Below, piece after piece: positions 15,822-16,736 of a stretch of DNA of 16,736 bases (position 1 is its first letter; every line of letters starts with the position of its first letter). The DNA comes from an uncultured Lachnospiraceae bacterium (GTDB lineage Bacteria > Bacillota > Clostridia > Lachnospirales > Lachnospiraceae). The DNA lies in the NCBI GenBank assembly GCA_934418055.1, contig CAKRWX010000024.1, positions 1-16,736 on the forward strand. The letters run 5' to 3'. The position numbers were made by a program, and so were the translations under genes. The notes under the pieces were generated by a model. That model ran no database searches, was not told the DNA's origin, and was given only the letters and a program-made list of their open reading frames with translations.

Positions 15822-15827
15822 TTCAAA
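15814..15827. promoter_or_regulatory. inverted repeat at the -35, possible LysR activation site
   Basis: TTTGA-GAAT-TCAAA, a perfect 5-base inverted repeat overlapping the flavoprotein -35 (about -28 to -41). It contains a T-N11-A spacing (15815 to 15827), the loose LysR-site rule. Function is inferred from position. Confidence 0.5.
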
Positions 15828-15839
15828 GAAACTGATGTG

Positions 15840-15860
15840 GATATAAAAATGTTTTATATC
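15840..15860. promoter_or_regulatory. perfect 21-base dyad, probable LysR recognition site
   Basis: GATATAAAA-ATG-TTTTATATC, a perfect 9-base inverted repeat. It contains T-N11-A (15844 to 15856). Its centre (15850) is about 64 bases upstream of the predicted flavoprotein transcription start, the usual place of a LysR recognition site. It is also near -38 of the regulator's own promoter, which would allow autorepression. Confidence 0.65.
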
Positions 15861-15872
15861 TGAGAAATTTTA

Positions 15873-15881
15873 TGCTATACT
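15873..15881 (+). promoter_or_regulatory. extended -10 promoter for the LysR gene
   Basis: TGCTATACT is an extended -10 element about 36 bases before the LysR start codon; the -35 region is the AT-rich right arm of the dyad at 15840-15860 and matches the consensus poorly. Confidence 0.55.
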
Positions 15882-15916
15882 GGAGAAAACGAGATTTTCG
15901 CAGAACGGAGATTTTT

Positions 15917-16736
15917 ATGAACGAACACCAGATCACCTGTTTTTTAGCTGCCGCAGAAGAACGAAGTTTTTCCCAGGCTGCCAAGAAATTATTTTTGACC
16001 CAGCCAGCCATCACCTATCAGATCTCCACTTTAGAGAAGGAACTGGAGGTGAAATTATTTTCCCGGACGGCTTCCGGCGTGCAGTTAACTTCCGCCGGAG
16101 AGGCATTTTTAATCCCAGCCCGCAGTTTCCGCTCCGCCTACTTAGCCGCCATCAACAGCGTCAGTCCCTACCGGGAATCCCCGAAAAAGCTGGTGATCGG
16201 ATGTCCAAGGGTCATGACTGCATTTGATCCACTCTATCACACCCTGGTCACCCATCTGGTAGACGAATTTTCCCAGTATCAGATTGAGATCCGGGAGACA
16301 GACGGCGGAGAAAAAGTACTGGAGGAGCTTTCCGGCGGAGTCAACTGTGTCATCGGACTGCTGCCAGAATCTGTCCGGACGCCCCAGATTGATTCCTTAT
16401 ATCTATTCCAGGGCCAGTGCTATGCCGCCATCAGCAAACATCATCCGCTTTATGAAAAAACAGAGCTGACGGTGGATGATCTGAAAGGCCAGATTTTCTA
16501 TTATGGAGTCAGTGATGAGTTGTGGATCCGCCATGTAAAAGAACTGCTTCCCGCTTTAAACAGCAGCGACCTGATTCCAACGCCATCCTTAACCAACCAC
16601 TATCCTGCTCTCAGCGCCGGAAAGATCGCCTTTCTGCTGCCACGGCCTTATGCTGGTGGAATTGCAGACAAATACCTGCCTCTTCCACTGGAAAAACCGC
16701 TGCCGCCTACTATGGTCACGTATCTGCACTCCAATC
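15917..16736 (+). CDS. LysR-type transcriptional regulator (runs off right edge)
   Basis: The first 273 residues, of about 300 expected, are present and the frame is open throughout. Residues 1-60 are a typical LysR winged helix-turn-helix: MNEHQITCFLAAAEERSFSQAAKKLFLTQ..., then AITYQISTLEKELEVKLFSR and LTSAGEAFL. From about 90 onward is the periplasmic-binding-protein-like effector domain (KKLVIGCPRVMTAFDPLY..., CVIGLLPESV, GKIAFLLPRPYAG). The start has ACGGAG 6 bases upstream. It is divergent from the flavoprotein gene, with 182 bases between the start codons that hold both promoters and two inverted repeats. By analogy with other LysR/divergent target pairs it probably activates the reductase gene in response to its acceptor or a related metabolite, and represses itself. 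Confidence 0.93.
   Translation, partial: MNEHQITCFLAAAEERSFSQAAKKLFLTQPAITYQISTLEKELEVKLFSRTASGVQLTSAGEAFLIPARSFRSAYLAAINSVSPYRESPKKLVIGCPRVMTAFDPLYHTLVTHLVDEFSQYQIEIRETDGGEKVLEELSGGVNCVIGLLPESVRTPQIDSLYLFQGQCYAAISKHHPLYEKTELTVDDLKGQIFYYGVSDELWIRHVKELLPALNSSDLIPTPSLTNHYPALSAGKIAFLLPRPYAGGIADKYLPLPLEKPLPPTMVTYLHSN

Noticed and set aside
1..16736. Search for CRISPR arrays, insertion sequences, retrons or defence cassettes.
   Set aside because: No regularly spaced repeats, transposase, reverse transcriptase or nuclease-type effector genes were seen; long open frames opposite polA, topB and the flavoprotein gene are antisense shadows without family likeness.

Overview
The window looks like chromosomal DNA from an anaerobic low-to-mid-GC Firmicute, most likely a gut Lachnospiraceae (Clostridia). 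Evidence for this is inferential: the protein flavours (Firmicutes-type PolA and TopB, a YycJ-like hydrolase, the ACT/UPF0210 pair), strong AGGAGG-type ribosome binding sites, TTGaca/TATAAT-type promoters, a tRNA without encoded CCA, and an extracellular flavin reductase lipoprotein. I see no phage, insertion sequence, CRISPR array or toxin/defence cassette.

Layout. (1) Positions 1-5563, minus strand: one six-gene operon read from a good promoter at 5535-5563. In transcription order it holds a small zinc-finger membrane protein, DNA polymerase I (polA), dephospho-CoA kinase (coaE), a WalJ/YycJ-type metallo-hydrolase, an ACT-domain protein and the first half of a UPF0210/DUF711 protein that runs off the left edge. 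(2) 5610-5880, plus strand: a tRNA-Leu(CAA) with its own promoter and a long hairpin terminator. (3) 5895-7043, minus: an MFS transporter, divergent from (4) 7183-8674, plus: a lipoprotein and uracil phosphoribosyltransferase (upp). The two facing promoters share a -35 region. (5) 8772-9539, plus: an iron-sulfur protein with one incomplete ferredoxin motif and several extra cysteines. (6) 9759-13548, minus: galM, topB and a GlmU-like left-handed beta-helix protein, coupled by two 4-base ATGA overlaps. (7) 13785-15734, minus: a secreted or lipid-anchored flavoprotein reductase (FMN-binding domain plus fumarate-reductase-type FAD domain). It is divergent from (8) a LysR-type regulator (15917 to the right edge).

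The most interesting unit is the LysR/flavoreductase pair. The reductase keeps the covalent-FMN motif and FAD fold but appears to have lost the residues that bind and protonate fumarate. The intergenic region carries two inverted repeats placed like the recognition and activation sites of a LysR-regulated promoter. This suggests an inducible extracellular respiratory reductase for an unknown electron acceptor. Most other genes are housekeeping, with unusual groupings that are noted individually.
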